A stretch of 64,000 bases of DNA, taken from the NCBI GenBank assembly GCA_902465265.1, contig CABQMF010000004.1, positions 19,941 to 83,940 of the forward strand. The letters are read 5' to 3'. The notes below the pieces were generated by a model. The model did not search any database. It was given only the letters and a program-made list of their open reading frames with translations, and was not told the origin of the DNA. Origin of the DNA: an uncultured Collinsella sp. GTDB lineage: Bacteria > Actinomycetota > Coriobacteriia > Coriobacteriales > Coriobacteriaceae. Position numbers and translations under genes: made by a program. Of the stretch, positions 1 to 8,804 are shown in pieces (position 1 is the stretch's first letter; every line of letters starts with the position of its first letter).

Positions 1-16
1 GAATTTGCGGTCTTTG

Positions 17-53
17 AGCCCGGGTATGACGTTGTTGTCATGTCCGGGCTTTT
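17..53 (+). terminator. Intrinsic terminator of a gene left of the window
   Basis: Arms AGCCCGG (17-23) and CCGGGCT (44-50) are extended inward by TATGAC/GTCAT pairing and followed by TTTT. It ends a transcription unit that lies left of the window. Confidence 0.75.
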
Positions 54-116
54 GTGTTTAGCGCCTTTTTGTTTGGTGACAATAAGCTTAGCAAGAACGT
101 AAGGCTAGGAGGCGCT

Positions 117-1082
117 ATGTGCACGAGTATTCGATTTACCGATGATTCCGGCCACATGTATCTGGGACGCAACCTCGACTGGAGCTTTGACTACGGCCAA
201 CAGGTTCGCGTGATGCCGCGCGGGTTTCACATTCCGTATTCGTTTATCGACGACGCGACAGCGGCACACGCGGTGATCGGTATGTGCATCGATTACAAGA
301 ACTACCCTATGTTCTTCGATTGCGGCAACGATGCGGGCCTCGCCGTGGCGGGACTCAACTTTCCCGGCTATGCCGAGTATGCCGAGGGTCCGGTTGACGG
401 CAAGAACAATATCGCGGCCTATGAGTTTCCCCTGTGGGTGGCAGCGACGTTCTCGACGGTCGATGAGGTCGAGGCCGCGCTGCACGACACGGTGATTGTC
501 GCCAAATCTGCCGGAGAGGGGCTGGGCGTGTCGCTGCTCCATTGGATTATCGGCGACAGCCAGCGTAGCATCGTGGTCGAGATGATGGCTGACGGCCTGC
601 ATGTATACGACGATCCGGTCGACACCCTTGCCAACCAGCCGACCTTTCCGTGGCACATGGAAAACCTGCGCACCTATATCACAGCCACAAGCGATTTTCC
701 TCAGACGGCGACATGGCGTGGCGCCGAGCTCAAGCCCTATGGCGCGGGTGCCGGCATGCGCGGCATTCCGGGTGACTGCTATTCGCCGAGCCGTTTTGTA
801 AAGGCGGCATACCTCAATGCCAATTACCCGCAAAAGGAGAGCGAGACCGAAAACGTCGTCCGCATGTTCCGCTCGCTCGAGGGCGTGGTGATGATTGAGG
901 GGGCGTCCAGGATGGGTGATGGCAAGTTCGAGAAGACTATCTATACCGGATGCTTTAGCGCGCGCACGGGCAATTATTACTACGCGATGTATGGGGATCC
1001 GTCGATTCGCTACGTGAGCCTGATGGATGCCGAGGGCGCGAGCTCCGATAGACTCGTGGTTCCCGAGCCGCGCCGTTCGTAG
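117..1082 (+). CDS. Choloylglycine hydrolase family amidase (bile salt hydrolase / penicillin V acylase type)
   Basis: This is an Ntn hydrolase of 321 aa that cuts linear amide bonds. The family deconjugates glycine- or taurine-bile salts, cleaves penicillin V, or degrades acyl-homoserine lactones. The start at 117 was preferred over an upstream in-frame ATG at 54 because AGGAGG lies just before it and it makes Cys2 the N-terminal nucleophile after Met removal. Cys2, Arg18 and Asp21 fall at exactly the positions known for bile salt hydrolases, and an Asn sits at 81 (LNFPG). The length matches the family. No signal peptide is visible, so it is probably cytoplasmic. It is monocistronic, with terminators on both sides. 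The family and catalytic Cys are seen directly; the bile-salt substrate is inferred from the likely gut host and is not proven over penicillin V. Confidence 0.9.
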   Translation: MCTSIRFTDDSGHMYLGRNLDWSFDYGQQVRVMPRGFHIPYSFIDDATAAHAVIGMCIDYKNYPMFFDCGNDAGLAVAGLNFPGYAEYAEGPVDGKNNIAAYEFPLWVAATFSTVDEVEAALHDTVIVAKSAGEGLGVSLLHWIIGDSQRSIVVEMMADGLHVYDDPVDTLANQPTFPWHMENLRTYITATSDFPQTATWRGAELKPYGAGAGMRGIPGDCYSPSRFVKAAYLNANYPQKESETENVVRMFRSLEGVVMIEGASRMGDGKFEKTIYTGCFSARTGNYYYAMYGDPSIRYVSLMDAEGASSDRLVVPEPRRS

Positions 1083-1106
1083 CCGATAGCTTTACTGCAA
1101 TGCAAG

Positions 1107-1140
1107 GCGGCCCTGCATCTCCCGTGAGGTGCAGGGCCGC
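1107..1140. terminator. Bidirectional terminator between the amidase and kup
   Basis: An 11-bp GC-rich stem (GCGGCCCTGCA / TGCAGGGCCGC) lies between two convergent genes, so it can serve both. Confidence 0.75.
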
Positions 1141-1161
1141 TGTCGTTGATGCGCGACGTCG

Positions 1162-3411
1162 CTAGAAGTTGGCGTCGTTGAGCTGGGTGCTTTCGAGTCC
1201 GTCGAGTTGCTGTTGCTCGGGCGTATCGGCGACGCTCTCGAGCAACTCGGTGGGATCGACGTTCATGTCCTTACCGGCTTCGTTGCCGTTGACCAGGTCG
1301 TCCGAGAAGATGTCGACTTCCATTTCCTCGGCCTCTTCGATCAGGATCTCGAGCGGCACCTGGGTGCGCACAAGTTTGACGGCCGGACGCATGCGGGCAA
1401 AGAGCGGTACGTACTCAATGATGATGGCCGAGTTCTCAAGACCATACCAACGTGCCGGGCTTCCGCAGGCGCGGCGGACGGCGTACTTGATGGCCATGAC
1501 GCGATGGTCGTTGCGGTTGATGTCCGTTTCGGGGGCAAGCATCTTGCGCAGCATGCAAAAGCGGAAGTCGCCCACGTTGCCGCGGGTCTCGTAGATGGAG
1601 TAGGTGTGATGTTGCGGCGGCAGCTCACCCGATGCCATCAGGTCGCCAACGATCTGGCGCAGGTAGGCGTTGATGCGCTGATTGACCTTAAAGCCCAGGT
1701 CCAAGCGCACGCGGAACAGGAAGTCTGTGCCAAAGGTCTCAACGGAATACTCGTGCGTATAGGGCTCGTCGGTAACGTGCACGTTGATGAACCAATATGC
1801 CTTGGCGCGCTTGGGGTGCTTGTCCAGGATGGAATAGAGCACGTCGCGGTCGAGCGTGAGCGGATCGGGGCTGTTGGTGAGGAACACCAGATTGTCGGCG
1901 AGCACGGGGTAGGTCTCGTCATTGCGCAGACGATTGAGCTGGTCGATGTACTTGGAGACGGGCAGCAGGATCGTTTGCGTGCGCTCGATGGCGGTGCCGC
2001 GACGCCACACGTACATAAGGCCAAACAGCAGTGCGGCCAGGAAGATCATGACGTAGCCGCCGTCAAAGAACATGGTGAGGCACGAAGCGAAGAAGCACAG
2101 CTCAATGGCACCAAAGAGCAGGGCGAAGACGCAGGCACCCAGCTTGTGCTTGAGGATGCCGGCGATGTAGCTCGTCAAAAGCGTCGTGGTCATGAGCATG
2201 GTCACGGTAATGGCGAGGCCGTAGGCACTCTCCATGCGCTCGGAGTTTTGGAACAGCAGCACGATGAAGATGCAACCGACCCACATGATGTTGTTGACGA
2301 GCGGAATATAGAGTTGGCCCTTGGTGTCGCTGGGGTAGTGGATGCGCAGATGCGGCATAAGGTTGAGACGCGTGGCCTCGGATACCAGCGAGAACGAGCC
2401 GGTGATGAGCGCCTGCGAGGCGATGATGGCCGCCACGGCTGAAAGCACGATGGCAAAGGGGCGCAGGGGCTCGGGGAGCATCATATAGAACGGGTTGACG
2501 ATATCCATTGCGAGCATCTGGGGGTTGGAGTTATTGGCGAGCAGCCAAGCTCCCTGACCCAGATAGTTGAGGATAAGGGCCGCCTTAACAAACGGCCAGG
2601 ATGCATAGATGTTGGCCTTGCCAACGTGGCCCATGTCCGAGTAGAGGGCCTCGGCGCCGGTCGTCGACAGGAAGACAAAGCCGAGCACCATGATGCCCGA
2701 GTGGTTGATGGGCGAGAACAGGAACATGATGCCGCGGATGGGGTTGAGCGCGCGCAGGATGGACAGGTTGCCGAGCATGTTGAACAGGCCGGCGCCTGCC
2801 AGGAACAGGAACCACAGCGTCATGAGCGGGCCGAACAGCTTGCCGATCGACGAGGTACCGGCGCGCTGCATGGCAAATAGGCCGCAGATAATGATGATGG
2901 TGATGATGATGACGTTGGTCTGGCCGTCACCCAAAAGCGCATGGCCCCACTCGATGGTACGCAGGCCCTCGATGGCTGTGGTGACCGTGACCGCGGGGGT
3001 GAGGATGCCGTCGGCGAGCAGCGCCGCGCCGCCGATCATGGCAGGTAGGATCAGCCATGGTGCCACTTTTCGCACCAGGCTAAACAGGGCGAAGATGCCG
3101 CCTTCGTTGTGGTTGTCGGCCTTCATGGCGATTACCACGTACTTGACCGTGGTCACGAGCGTCATGGTCCAGATGACGAGCGAAAGCGCGCCCAGGATCA
3201 TGTCCTCGCTGACGGTACCGATGCCGCCGTTGTTGGCGACGATTGATTTCATGGTGTACATGGGGCTCGTGCCGATGTCGCCATAGACGACGCCGAGCGT
3301 TACGAGCAGCATGCCAGCGGAGAGGGGGATGGCGCCATGTCCGCCCTGACTACGCTGGTCTTGGAGGCTTGCCTCCAGCTTGTTATGTGCCACGTGGACT
3401 CCCTTGGACAT
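1162..3411 (-). CDS. kup: KUP/HAK family potassium transporter
   Basis: This is a proton-coupled K+ uptake protein of 749 aa. The N-terminal signature GVVYGDIGTSPMY (about residues 41-53) is diagnostic of the Kup family. It is followed by about 12 hydrophobic segments to about residue 470 and a long cytoplasmic C-terminal domain of about 280 residues, as in other Kup proteins. The last 60 residues are acidic and low in complexity. The start is uncertain: ATG at 3411 has GGGG four bases upstream, but GTG at 3393 (codon 7) has a better AAGGGAG with 5-nt spacing. I see no c-di-AMP (ydaO) riboswitch in the 139-nt leader, only the palindrome at 3493-3516. It is convergent with the amidase gene. 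Confidence 0.95.
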   Translation of the reverse strand: MSKGVHVAHNKLEASLQDQRSQGGHGAIPLSAGMLLVTLGVVYGDIGTSPMYTMKSIVANNGGIGTVSEDMILGALSLVIWTMTLVTTVKYVVIAMKADNHNEGGIFALFSLVRKVAPWLILPAMIGGAALLADGILTPAVTVTTAIEGLRTIEWGHALLGDGQTNVIIITIIIICGLFAMQRAGTSSIGKLFGPLMTLWFLFLAGAGLFNMLGNLSILRALNPIRGIMFLFSPINHSGIMVLGFVFLSTTGAEALYSDMGHVGKANIYASWPFVKAALILNYLGQGAWLLANNSNPQMLAMDIVNPFYMMLPEPLRPFAIVLSAVAAIIASQALITGSFSLVSEATRLNLMPHLRIHYPSDTKGQLYIPLVNNIMWVGCIFIVLLFQNSERMESAYGLAITVTMLMTTTLLTSYIAGILKHKLGACVFALLFGAIELCFFASCLTMFFDGGYVMIFLAALLFGLMYVWRRGTAIERTQTILLPVSKYIDQLNRLRNDETYPVLADNLVFLTNSPDPLTLDRDVLYSILDKHPKRAKAYWFINVHVTDEPYTHEYSVETFGTDFLFRVRLDLGFKVNQRINAYLRQIVGDLMASGELPPQHHTYSIYETRGNVGDFRFCMLRKMLAPETDINRNDHRVMAIKYAVRRACGSPARWYGLENSAIIIEYVPLFARMRPAVKLVRTQVPLEILIEEAEEMEVDIFSDDLVNGNEAGKDMNVDPTELLESVADTPEQQQLDGLESTQLNDANF

Positions 3412-3492
3412 CTGGCCCCTGCAAAGGGCAGCAGACCTTTATGCCATCTTTATACATATAAGAGCAGTTTGGCACATCGGGGTGTTTTAGAC

Positions 3493-3516
3493 AATAATCC
3501 CCATCTGGGGATTATT
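3493..3516. promoter_or_regulatory. Perfect 10-bp palindrome between the EamA gene and kup
   Basis: AATAATCCCC and GGGGATTATT are separated by ATCT. The palindrome lies 34 bp past the EamA stop and about 80 bp before kup on the minus strand. It may be a weak terminator for the EamA gene or an operator for kup; the run of T after it is poor. Confidence 0.45.
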
Positions 3517-3550
3517 CATGTACGCAGGTGGCATTTCAAAGGAGGGGCTG

Positions 3551-4462
3551 TTAGGCGCGTGCTGGCTGGGCGATATCGGCGTTGGCGTTTGCGCGTTTAC
3601 CGGCGAGTTCACAATAGATCGCGCCGCCGATGATAAGCGCGGCGCCCATCAGACGGACCGGTGTTATGGCTTCGCCTAAAAGGACGGCGGAGAACACGAC
3701 GGCCGAAAGCGGCTCGAGGTAGCCGACGACGGCGACGGTCTGCACGGGCAGCTTGGCGACGGCGCTAAAGTAGAGCAGGCAACCGATACCGGTGTTAACG
3801 ACGCCGAGCATAGCGACGGCGCGCCAATCAATACTGGCGGCGATACCGGCGGACAGGAATGAGGGAGCGCCCTGCGTGATGAGCGTGAGGACCAGTGCGG
3901 TCACAAAGGCGGCGCTCACCTGGAGCGCGGAGTTCTCGAGGCCCTCGATGTGCGGCGCACCCTTGCTGGCGATGACCATCAATGCATAGCAGAAGGCCGA
4001 GGCGATTCCACAGACGATGCCCGCAATGGGCATATTGCCGCCTAGACCTTGCGCTGCAATGAGAAAAGCACCGCAGGCGACGGCGACAAAGCCGGCGATT
4101 TTGCCGCCGGTCAGCTTTTCGCCAAAGATGAGCGGGGAGAGTGCCATGACAATGATGGGGCCGCAGTAGTACAGCAGCGAGGATACGCCGACGCCGATCG
4201 TCTGGTAGGCGCGGAACAGAAAAATCCAGCTGGCGCCCAGCGCAGCTCCCGAGAGAAGGAGGGCCGCGGCTTCGCGGGGACGAGATAGCGCCTGCAACTT
4301 ATGGTGTTGGGTGATGGCGAGGATAGTGACAAGCGAGAGGGCGCCCAAAAACGTGCGTAGCAGCACGATATCGGAGCTCGGCAGCGCGATAGCAGCGGCG
4401 ATGATGCCGTTGGAGCCAAACAATAGCAATGCTGCTAAGTACGTAAACAGTCCGTTGTTCAT
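3551..4462 (-). CDS. EamA/DMT-family membrane transporter
   Basis: This 303-aa protein has ten predicted hydrophobic segments arranged as two EamA repeats (about residues 5-135 and 150-285), the usual drug/metabolite transporter layout. Family members export amino acids, purines or other small metabolites; the substrate here cannot be told. The start ATG at 4462 follows GAGGGGAT. It is divergent from the LysR-type gene at 4581, which suggests that regulator controls it. A second, unrelated EamA protein lies at 47246-48181. Confidence 0.85.
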   Translation of the reverse strand: MNNGLFTYLAALLLFGSNGIIAAAIALPSSDIVLLRTFLGALSLVTILAITQHHKLQALSRPREAAALLLSGAALGASWIFLFRAYQTIGVGVSSLLYYCGPIIVMALSPLIFGEKLTGGKIAGFVAVACGAFLIAAQGLGGNMPIAGIVCGIASAFCYALMVIASKGAPHIEGLENSALQVSAAFVTALVLTLITQGAPSFLSAGIAASIDWRAVAMLGVVNTGIGCLLYFSAVAKLPVQTVAVVGYLEPLSAVVFSAVLLGEAITPVRLMGAALIIGGAIYCELAGKRANANADIAQPARA

Positions 4463-4580
4463 GCGCTGACATCCCCTCTATATCCGAGCATGTTCACTAT
4501 GGGTGAACTGGCTTTAGAAGAAAAGCGAATATAATGCATGGCAAACATGATAAAAACTCATGCAAGGGTGGGGACGCGCC

Positions 4581-5438
4581 GTGGAGACCAATATCCAAAA
4601 GATGCAAGTGCTGCTCGAGACGGTGCGTGCCGGCAGCTTTACGCGTGCTGCAGAGCGGCTGAACTATTCGCAGTCGGGCGTGAGCCGCATGGTGGGCGAC
4701 CTTGAGGTCGACTGGGGCTTTAAAGTGCTCGATAGAAGCCGCGAGGGCGTGGTGCTTTCTGCCGACGGGCGGCAGGTCATGCCGGCAGTCGAGGCGCTCT
4801 GCGAGGAATTCACTCGCTTACAGCGACGGGTGGATGAGATGCGTGGGCTCATGCGTGGCAAAATCTGCATCGGTACGTTTTCGAGCGTGGCGACCCACGT
4901 GCTGCCGCCGGTGATTGCGCGCTTTCGCGCCGATCATCCGGATGTCGATTACGAGCTGTTGATGGGTGATTACTCCGAGATTGAGCAATGGGTTGCGGAA
5001 GGCCGCTGCGACCTGGGCTTTATTCCGCGCGAGCCACGCGGCGCCGGCATGGCGTCGCGGCCGTTGGTGCAAGACGAGCTGATGGCCGTGGTGCCAGCGG
5101 ACTCCTCGCTTGCCATCGCGGAGGTCGTTTCCCTTGCCGATTTGGCCAACGAGCAGTTTATTCTGCTGGAACGGGGTAGCGACGACGAGATTACGCCGCT
5201 GTTTCGCCGCGCGGGGCTGGCGGTGCGTTCTAAGCTGTCGACCTGGGATGACTATGCGATTATGGCCATGGTCGAGGATGGCCTGGGCGTGAGCATTCTT
5301 CCGGCGCTCATCTTGCGCCGCTGCCAGTTCGATGTTGCCGTGCGCCCGCTCGAGGGACGTCCTCATCGGCAGATCAACGCCATATACCGCACCGCTGACG
5401 TTTCGCTTGCGGCGGCTCGCTTCCTTGAATATCTCTAA
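4581..5438 (+). CDS. LysR-type transcriptional regulator
   Basis: This 285-aa protein has an N-terminal winged HTH (SFTRAAERLNYSQSGVSRMV, about residues 16-35) and a C-terminal effector-binding domain of the periplasmic-binding-protein fold. GTG at 4581 was preferred because AGGGTGGGGA precedes it; an in-frame ATG at 4560 has no ribosome site. The gene is divergent from the EamA transporter with about 118 bp between them, the classic place for LysR operators. It likely senses the compound that the transporter exports. The effector is unknown. Confidence 0.88.
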   Translation: METNIQKMQVLLETVRAGSFTRAAERLNYSQSGVSRMVGDLEVDWGFKVLDRSREGVVLSADGRQVMPAVEALCEEFTRLQRRVDEMRGLMRGKICIGTFSSVATHVLPPVIARFRADHPDVDYELLMGDYSEIEQWVAEGRCDLGFIPREPRGAGMASRPLVQDELMAVVPADSSLAIAEVVSLADLANEQFILLERGSDDEITPLFRRAGLAVRSKLSTWDDYAIMAMVEDGLGVSILPALILRRCQFDVAVRPLEGRPHRQINAIYRTADVSLAAARFLEYL

Positions 5439-5497
5439 ACGTGTACACGTCATTGTTCGCTTTGGGCAAATCTCGGAGTCTGGTACATTTTCTTATG

Positions 5498-5582
5498 AAA
5501 TTGAACTTTCGAATGAGGCACGGCGCTATACTGCTTGCTAAATTGAACTTTGGTTCAATTCGTGTTCTATAAATTGAACTTT
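5498..5582 (+). promoter_or_regulatory. Three phased direct repeats AAATTGAACTTT (operator)
   Basis: Exact 12-bp copies lie at 5498-5509, 5540-5551 and 5571-5582. Spacings of 42 and 31 bp are almost whole helical turns (4 and 3). The middle copy also forms a perfect inverted repeat, AATTGAAC-TTTG-GTTCAATT (5541-5560). The last copy ends 18 bp before the start codon at 5601. TTGAAC inside the repeats can also serve as a -35, for example with CTATAA at 5567-5572 (18-bp spacer). It is probably the binding site of the HTH domain encoded just downstream. Confidence 0.7.
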
Positions 5583-5600
5583 GCTAGCAAGGAGGTTCTA

Positions 5601-7121
5601 GTGGCCCAAGAGACGTTTAGCGATCGCCTGCGACAGACTATGTCCGATCGCGACGTTCGCCAGTCGGACGTAATCCGCGCATCGGAGATGCTCGGCAAAA
5701 AACTCGGCAAGAGTCAGATGAGCCAATATGTGAGCGGCAAGACGATCCCGCGGCGCGATGTGGCAGAGCTGCTCGCCCGCATTTTGGAGGTCGATGTTAC
5801 CTGGCTGCTCGCCGGTGACGCCGACCAAGGTGAGACCCCTCCGTCCCATAACGTTGCCAAATCCGAACCTAGTCCCACGGCTCAAATTCCAAGGAGCACC
5901 ACCATGCGTACTTTTTCTAAATCCACCAAGCTCGATAACGTCCTGTATGACGTGCGCGGTCCCGTCGTCGACGAGGCTGCCCGTATGGAGGACGAGGGCG
6001 AGCGCATCCTCAAGCTCAATATCGGCAATCCGGCGCCCTTCGGTTTCCGCACGCCCGACGAGGTCATCAAGGACATGCGCCAGCAGCTGCCCGACTGCGA
6101 AGGCTATTCCAACTCGCGCGGCCTGTTCTCTGCGCGCAAGGCGATTATGCAGTACTCGCAGATCAAGGGCCTGCCCAACGTTCAGATGGAGCACATCTAC
6201 ACGGGCAACGGCGTGTCCGAACTCATTCAGCTTTCGATGAACGCGCTGCTCGACAATGGCGACGAGATTCTGATCCCCAGCCCCGACTATCCTCTCTGGA
6301 CGGCGTGCGCAACCCTTGCCGGCGGTCATCCCGTGCACTATCTGTGCGATGAACAGGCGGATTGGTATCCCGACTTGGAGGATATGGAGTCCAAGATCAC
6401 GAGTGCGACCAAGGCCCTCGTCATCATCAACCCCAACAACCCCACGGGCTCGGTCTACCCGCGCGAGGTGCTCGAGGGCATCGTTGAGGTTGCGCGCAGG
6501 CACCAGCTGATGATCTTTGCCGACGAGATCTACGACCGTCTGTGCATGGACGGCTACGAGCACGTCTCGATTGCCTCGCTCGCCCCCGATCTGCCCTGCG
6601 TCACCTTTAGCGGTCTTTCCAAGTCGCACATGATCGCGGGCTATCGTATTGGCTGGATGGTGCTTTCGGGCAACCAGCGCTGCATGAGCGACTTCATCAT
6701 GGGCATCAACATGCTCTCCAACATGCGCTTGTGCTCCAACGTGCCGGCTCAATCGATCGTCCAGACGGCGCTCGGCGGCCATCAGTCGGTTAACGACTAC
6801 ATCCGTCCCGGCGGTCGTGTCTACGAGCAGCGCAACTTTGTGTATGAGGCGCTCAACAAGATTGACGGCATCTCGGTGGTTAAGCCGCGTGCGGCGTTCT
6901 ACATCTTCCCCAAGATGGATGTTAAAAAGTTCAACATCACCGATGACGAGCAGTTTGCCCTCGACCTGCTGCACGAGAAGAAGATCCTGATCACGCGCGG
7001 CGGCGGCTTCAACTGGGCCGAGCCCGACCACTTCCGCATCGTGTACCTGCCGCGCATGGAAGTGCTCAAAGAGTCCCTCGAAGACCTCGCCGACTTCTTC
7101 GATCATTACCGCCAGAGCTAG
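5601..7121 (+). CDS. XRE-type HTH domain fused to an AlaT-like PLP aminotransferase
   Basis: This 506-aa protein has two parts. Residues about 1-80 form a Cro/CI-type HTH (QSDVIRASEMLGKKLGKSQMSQYVSGKTIP, given here as residues 20-49) with the typical tail ELLARILEVDVTWLLAG. After a linker of about 25 residues comes a fold-type I aminotransferase of about 400 residues with NPNNPTGS, ADEIYDRLC and the PLP-lysine motif FSGLSKSHMIAGYRIGW. The enzyme half is closest by eye to alanine aminotransferases. GTG at 5601 was chosen because AAGGAGG precedes it. This is not the GntR-type MocR design seen in pdxR at 10751. The phased repeats upstream suggest autoregulation, perhaps with PLP or an amino acid as the signal. 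It is followed by its own terminator. Confidence 0.88.
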   Translation: MAQETFSDRLRQTMSDRDVRQSDVIRASEMLGKKLGKSQMSQYVSGKTIPRRDVAELLARILEVDVTWLLAGDADQGETPPSHNVAKSEPSPTAQIPRSTTMRTFSKSTKLDNVLYDVRGPVVDEAARMEDEGERILKLNIGNPAPFGFRTPDEVIKDMRQQLPDCEGYSNSRGLFSARKAIMQYSQIKGLPNVQMEHIYTGNGVSELIQLSMNALLDNGDEILIPSPDYPLWTACATLAGGHPVHYLCDEQADWYPDLEDMESKITSATKALVIINPNNPTGSVYPREVLEGIVEVARRHQLMIFADEIYDRLCMDGYEHVSIASLAPDLPCVTFSGLSKSHMIAGYRIGWMVLSGNQRCMSDFIMGINMLSNMRLCSNVPAQSIVQTALGGHQSVNDYIRPGGRVYEQRNFVYEALNKIDGISVVKPRAAFYIFPKMDVKKFNITDDEQFALDLLHEKKILITRGGGFNWAEPDHFRIVYLPRMEVLKESLEDLADFFDHYRQS

Positions 7122-7145
7122 TGGGATAGAAGCTCCGCACTATGA

Positions 7146-7181
7146 AAAGCTCCCTGCAGTTGTTTTGCTGCAGGGAGCTTT
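7146..7181 (+). terminator. Intrinsic terminator of the HTH-aminotransferase gene
   Basis: A 14-bp stem AAAGCTCCCTGCAG / CTGCAGGGAGCTTT ends in TTTCTT. It lies between convergent genes and may work both ways. Confidence 0.85.
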
Positions 7182-7196
7182 CTTGAATCGGCGGAG

Positions 7197-7607
7197 CTAT
7201 ATAACAATCCCGTTGCAGTGATCGATTTCGTGTTGGATGATTTCGGCGGTGTAGCCCGAGAAGTTTTTGATGCGGTGGACGAAGTTTTCGTCCAAATACT
7301 CAACCTTAATGCGGCGATAGCGGGTACAGGGACGCTCGCCGGCCAACGAGAGGCACCCTTCGCTCGTCTGGTAGGCGTTGACCTGCTCAAGAATTTGCGG
7401 GTTGTACATGAGCAGCGATTTGCTGCCGTCCTTTACGCAGATGATGCGCTTGCGCACGCCGATCATGTTGGCGGCGAGGCCCACGCACTCGTGCTCATGC
7501 TCGTGGAGCGTATCCAGGAGGTCTTGCCCGATCACGGCGTCGTCGGGCCCTGCGTCTTCGGAAGGCAGGCGTAAAAAGAACTCGGATTTCATGATGGGCT
7601 TAATCAT
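7197..7607 (-). CDS. Peptide deformylase-like protein with Gln-to-Met change in motif 1
   Basis: This 136-aa protein is shorter than E. coli deformylase (169 aa) and ends just after motif 3. Motif 2 EGCLSL and motif 3 QHEIDH (metal-binding HExxH) are intact. Motif 1 reads GLAANMIG, where active enzymes have GLAAxQxG: the glutamine that stabilises the reaction intermediate is replaced by Met. Small Firmicute paralogues of this type are known; as I recall, Gln-substituted ones have been reported to lack normal activity. It may therefore be a paralogue with another task, the main enzyme being elsewhere in the genome. Start ATG 7607 is preceded by AAGGAG. The gene is divergent from the RGG-protein gene. 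Confidence 0.8.
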   Translation of the reverse strand: MIKPIMKSEFFLRLPSEDAGPDDAVIGQDLLDTLHEHEHECVGLAANMIGVRKRIICVKDGSKSLLMYNPQILEQVNAYQTSEGCLSLAGERPCTRYRRIKVEYLDENFVHRIKNFSGYTAEIIQHEIDHCNGIVI

Positions 7608-7821
7608 GGCGGGCTCCTTAAGGTGGACACGATTGGTTCAGGCCATGATACCGCGACATGTCGCATTAATGTGTGCACATAGATTCTGCAGCTAGATTGG
7701 ATGGCGACACCATAAACTAATGGACGTTTTGCCGAGAGGCATGAATGTTTAAAGCGCAAAGAGTGCGCGACGGGCCCCGCGAATGGGGCGATGATGCCCG
7801 AGAGGGCCAAGAAGGAGTCTC

Positions 7822-8733
7822 ATGTCCGAGAACGAAGAGATCATGAACGAGACCGAGAACGAGACCATGGCTGCCGAGGTTGAGGCAGTCGAGACCGTGG
7901 AGACCGAAGCTGCCGAGGTTGAGGCTGCTGACGAGGTTTCCGCCGAGGAGGAGGCCGAGGTTGTCGAGGCCGCCGTTGATTACGATGACGAAGAGCTGAT
8001 GGACAAGATGCAGAAGGCCGCCCGCCTGCTGCGTAGCCGTCGCTTTGCTATTTCCAAGGAGGAGGAGGCCAAGGCCGAGCGCATGGCGAACATCGGGCGC
8101 GCCATCAAGCTTCTTGACCTCAAGCCTAAGATGGAGCAGAAGGAAATGTCCGACCTGCTGGGCATGCGCCTTCGTGAGCTCGATGGCCTGATGGCCGAGG
8201 CCGAGGCTGCCGATCTGGTCGGCCGCATCGACGACGCCGAGGGCGATATGCGCAAGATCGTCGTCTTCGCTGCCGAGGATGCCGCTGAGGGCCTGGTCGA
8301 GCTTGCCAACAAGAAGGAGAAGCTCCTGCCCGAGCTTTCTTACGAGGAGGCCATCGAGCTGATGGCCGCTCTCGATAAGGTTATCGCTCCGCTCGTCGCC
8401 ATGGGCCTGGACGAGGACCGCGGTCCTCGCGGCGGCCGTGACGACCGTGGTGGCCGTGGCGGCGACCGTGGCGGTCGCGGCGGCTTTGGCGACCGCGGTG
8501 GCCGTGGCGGCGATCGTGGCGGCCGCGGTGGCGATCGTGGCGGCCGTGGCGGCTTTGGTGACCGTGGCGGCGACCGTGGCGGTCGCGGCGGCTTTGGCGG
8601 CAACCGTGGTGGCTATGGCGACCGCGGCGGCAACCGTGGCGGCTTTGGCGGCAACCGCGGTAACGACCGTGGCGGTCGCGGTGGCGATCGTGGCGGCCGC
8701 AACGGTGGCGGCTTCCGCGGCAACCGCTTCTAG
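7822..8733 (+). CDS. RGG-repeat protein with acidic N-terminus and predicted helical/winged-helix core
   Basis: This 303-aa protein has three parts. Residues 1-55 are highly acidic (Glu/Val/Ala). Residues about 56-190 are a helical core with a basic patch LLRSRRF and a stretch that reads like a winged helix. Residues about 195-303 consist almost only of GGRGGDRGG / GGFGDRGG / GGNRGG repeats. Such RGG tails bind RNA and support phase separation in other organisms; here an RNA-binding or ribonucleoprotein role is inference. I do not recognise the core as a named family. ATG 7822 follows GAAGGAG. The repeat DNA (8410-8730) is very GC-rich and could vary in length by slippage. The gene is monocistronic. 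Confidence 0.75.
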   Translation: MSENEEIMNETENETMAAEVEAVETVETEAAEVEAADEVSAEEEAEVVEAAVDYDDEELMDKMQKAARLLRSRRFAISKEEEAKAERMANIGRAIKLLDLKPKMEQKEMSDLLGMRLRELDGLMAEAEAADLVGRIDDAEGDMRKIVVFAAEDAAEGLVELANKKEKLLPELSYEEAIELMAALDKVIAPLVAMGLDEDRGPRGGRDDRGGRGGDRGGRGGFGDRGGRGGDRGGRGGDRGGRGGFGDRGGDRGGRGGFGGNRGGYGDRGGNRGGFGGNRGNDRGGRGGDRGGRNGGGFRGNRF

Positions 8734-8735
8734 GG

Positions 8736-8762
8736 GTTACGCGGTTCTACGAACCGCGTAAC
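8736..8762 (+). terminator. Perfect 12-bp hairpin directly after the RGG gene
   Basis: Arms GTTACGCGGTTC and GAACCGCGTAAC are separated by a TAC loop and start 3 nt after the stop codon. There is no T run, so it is more likely a 3'-end protecting or processing hairpin than a full terminator. Confidence 0.5.
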
Positions 8763-8804
8763 TAGTTGACGCTGCGCGCCCACCAGAGCGACAACTTGTC
8801 ATTC

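Noticed and set aside
3412..3550. c-di-AMP riboswitch before kup
   Set aside because: The gap is only 139 nt and lacks the conserved ydaO blocks; only one palindrome is present.
8438..8761. Ala/Val-rich frame of 107 codons over the RGG repeats
   Set aside because: It is the alternate reading of the GGC/CGT repeat DNA; the RGG frame has the start, the ribosome site and the acidic and helical parts.
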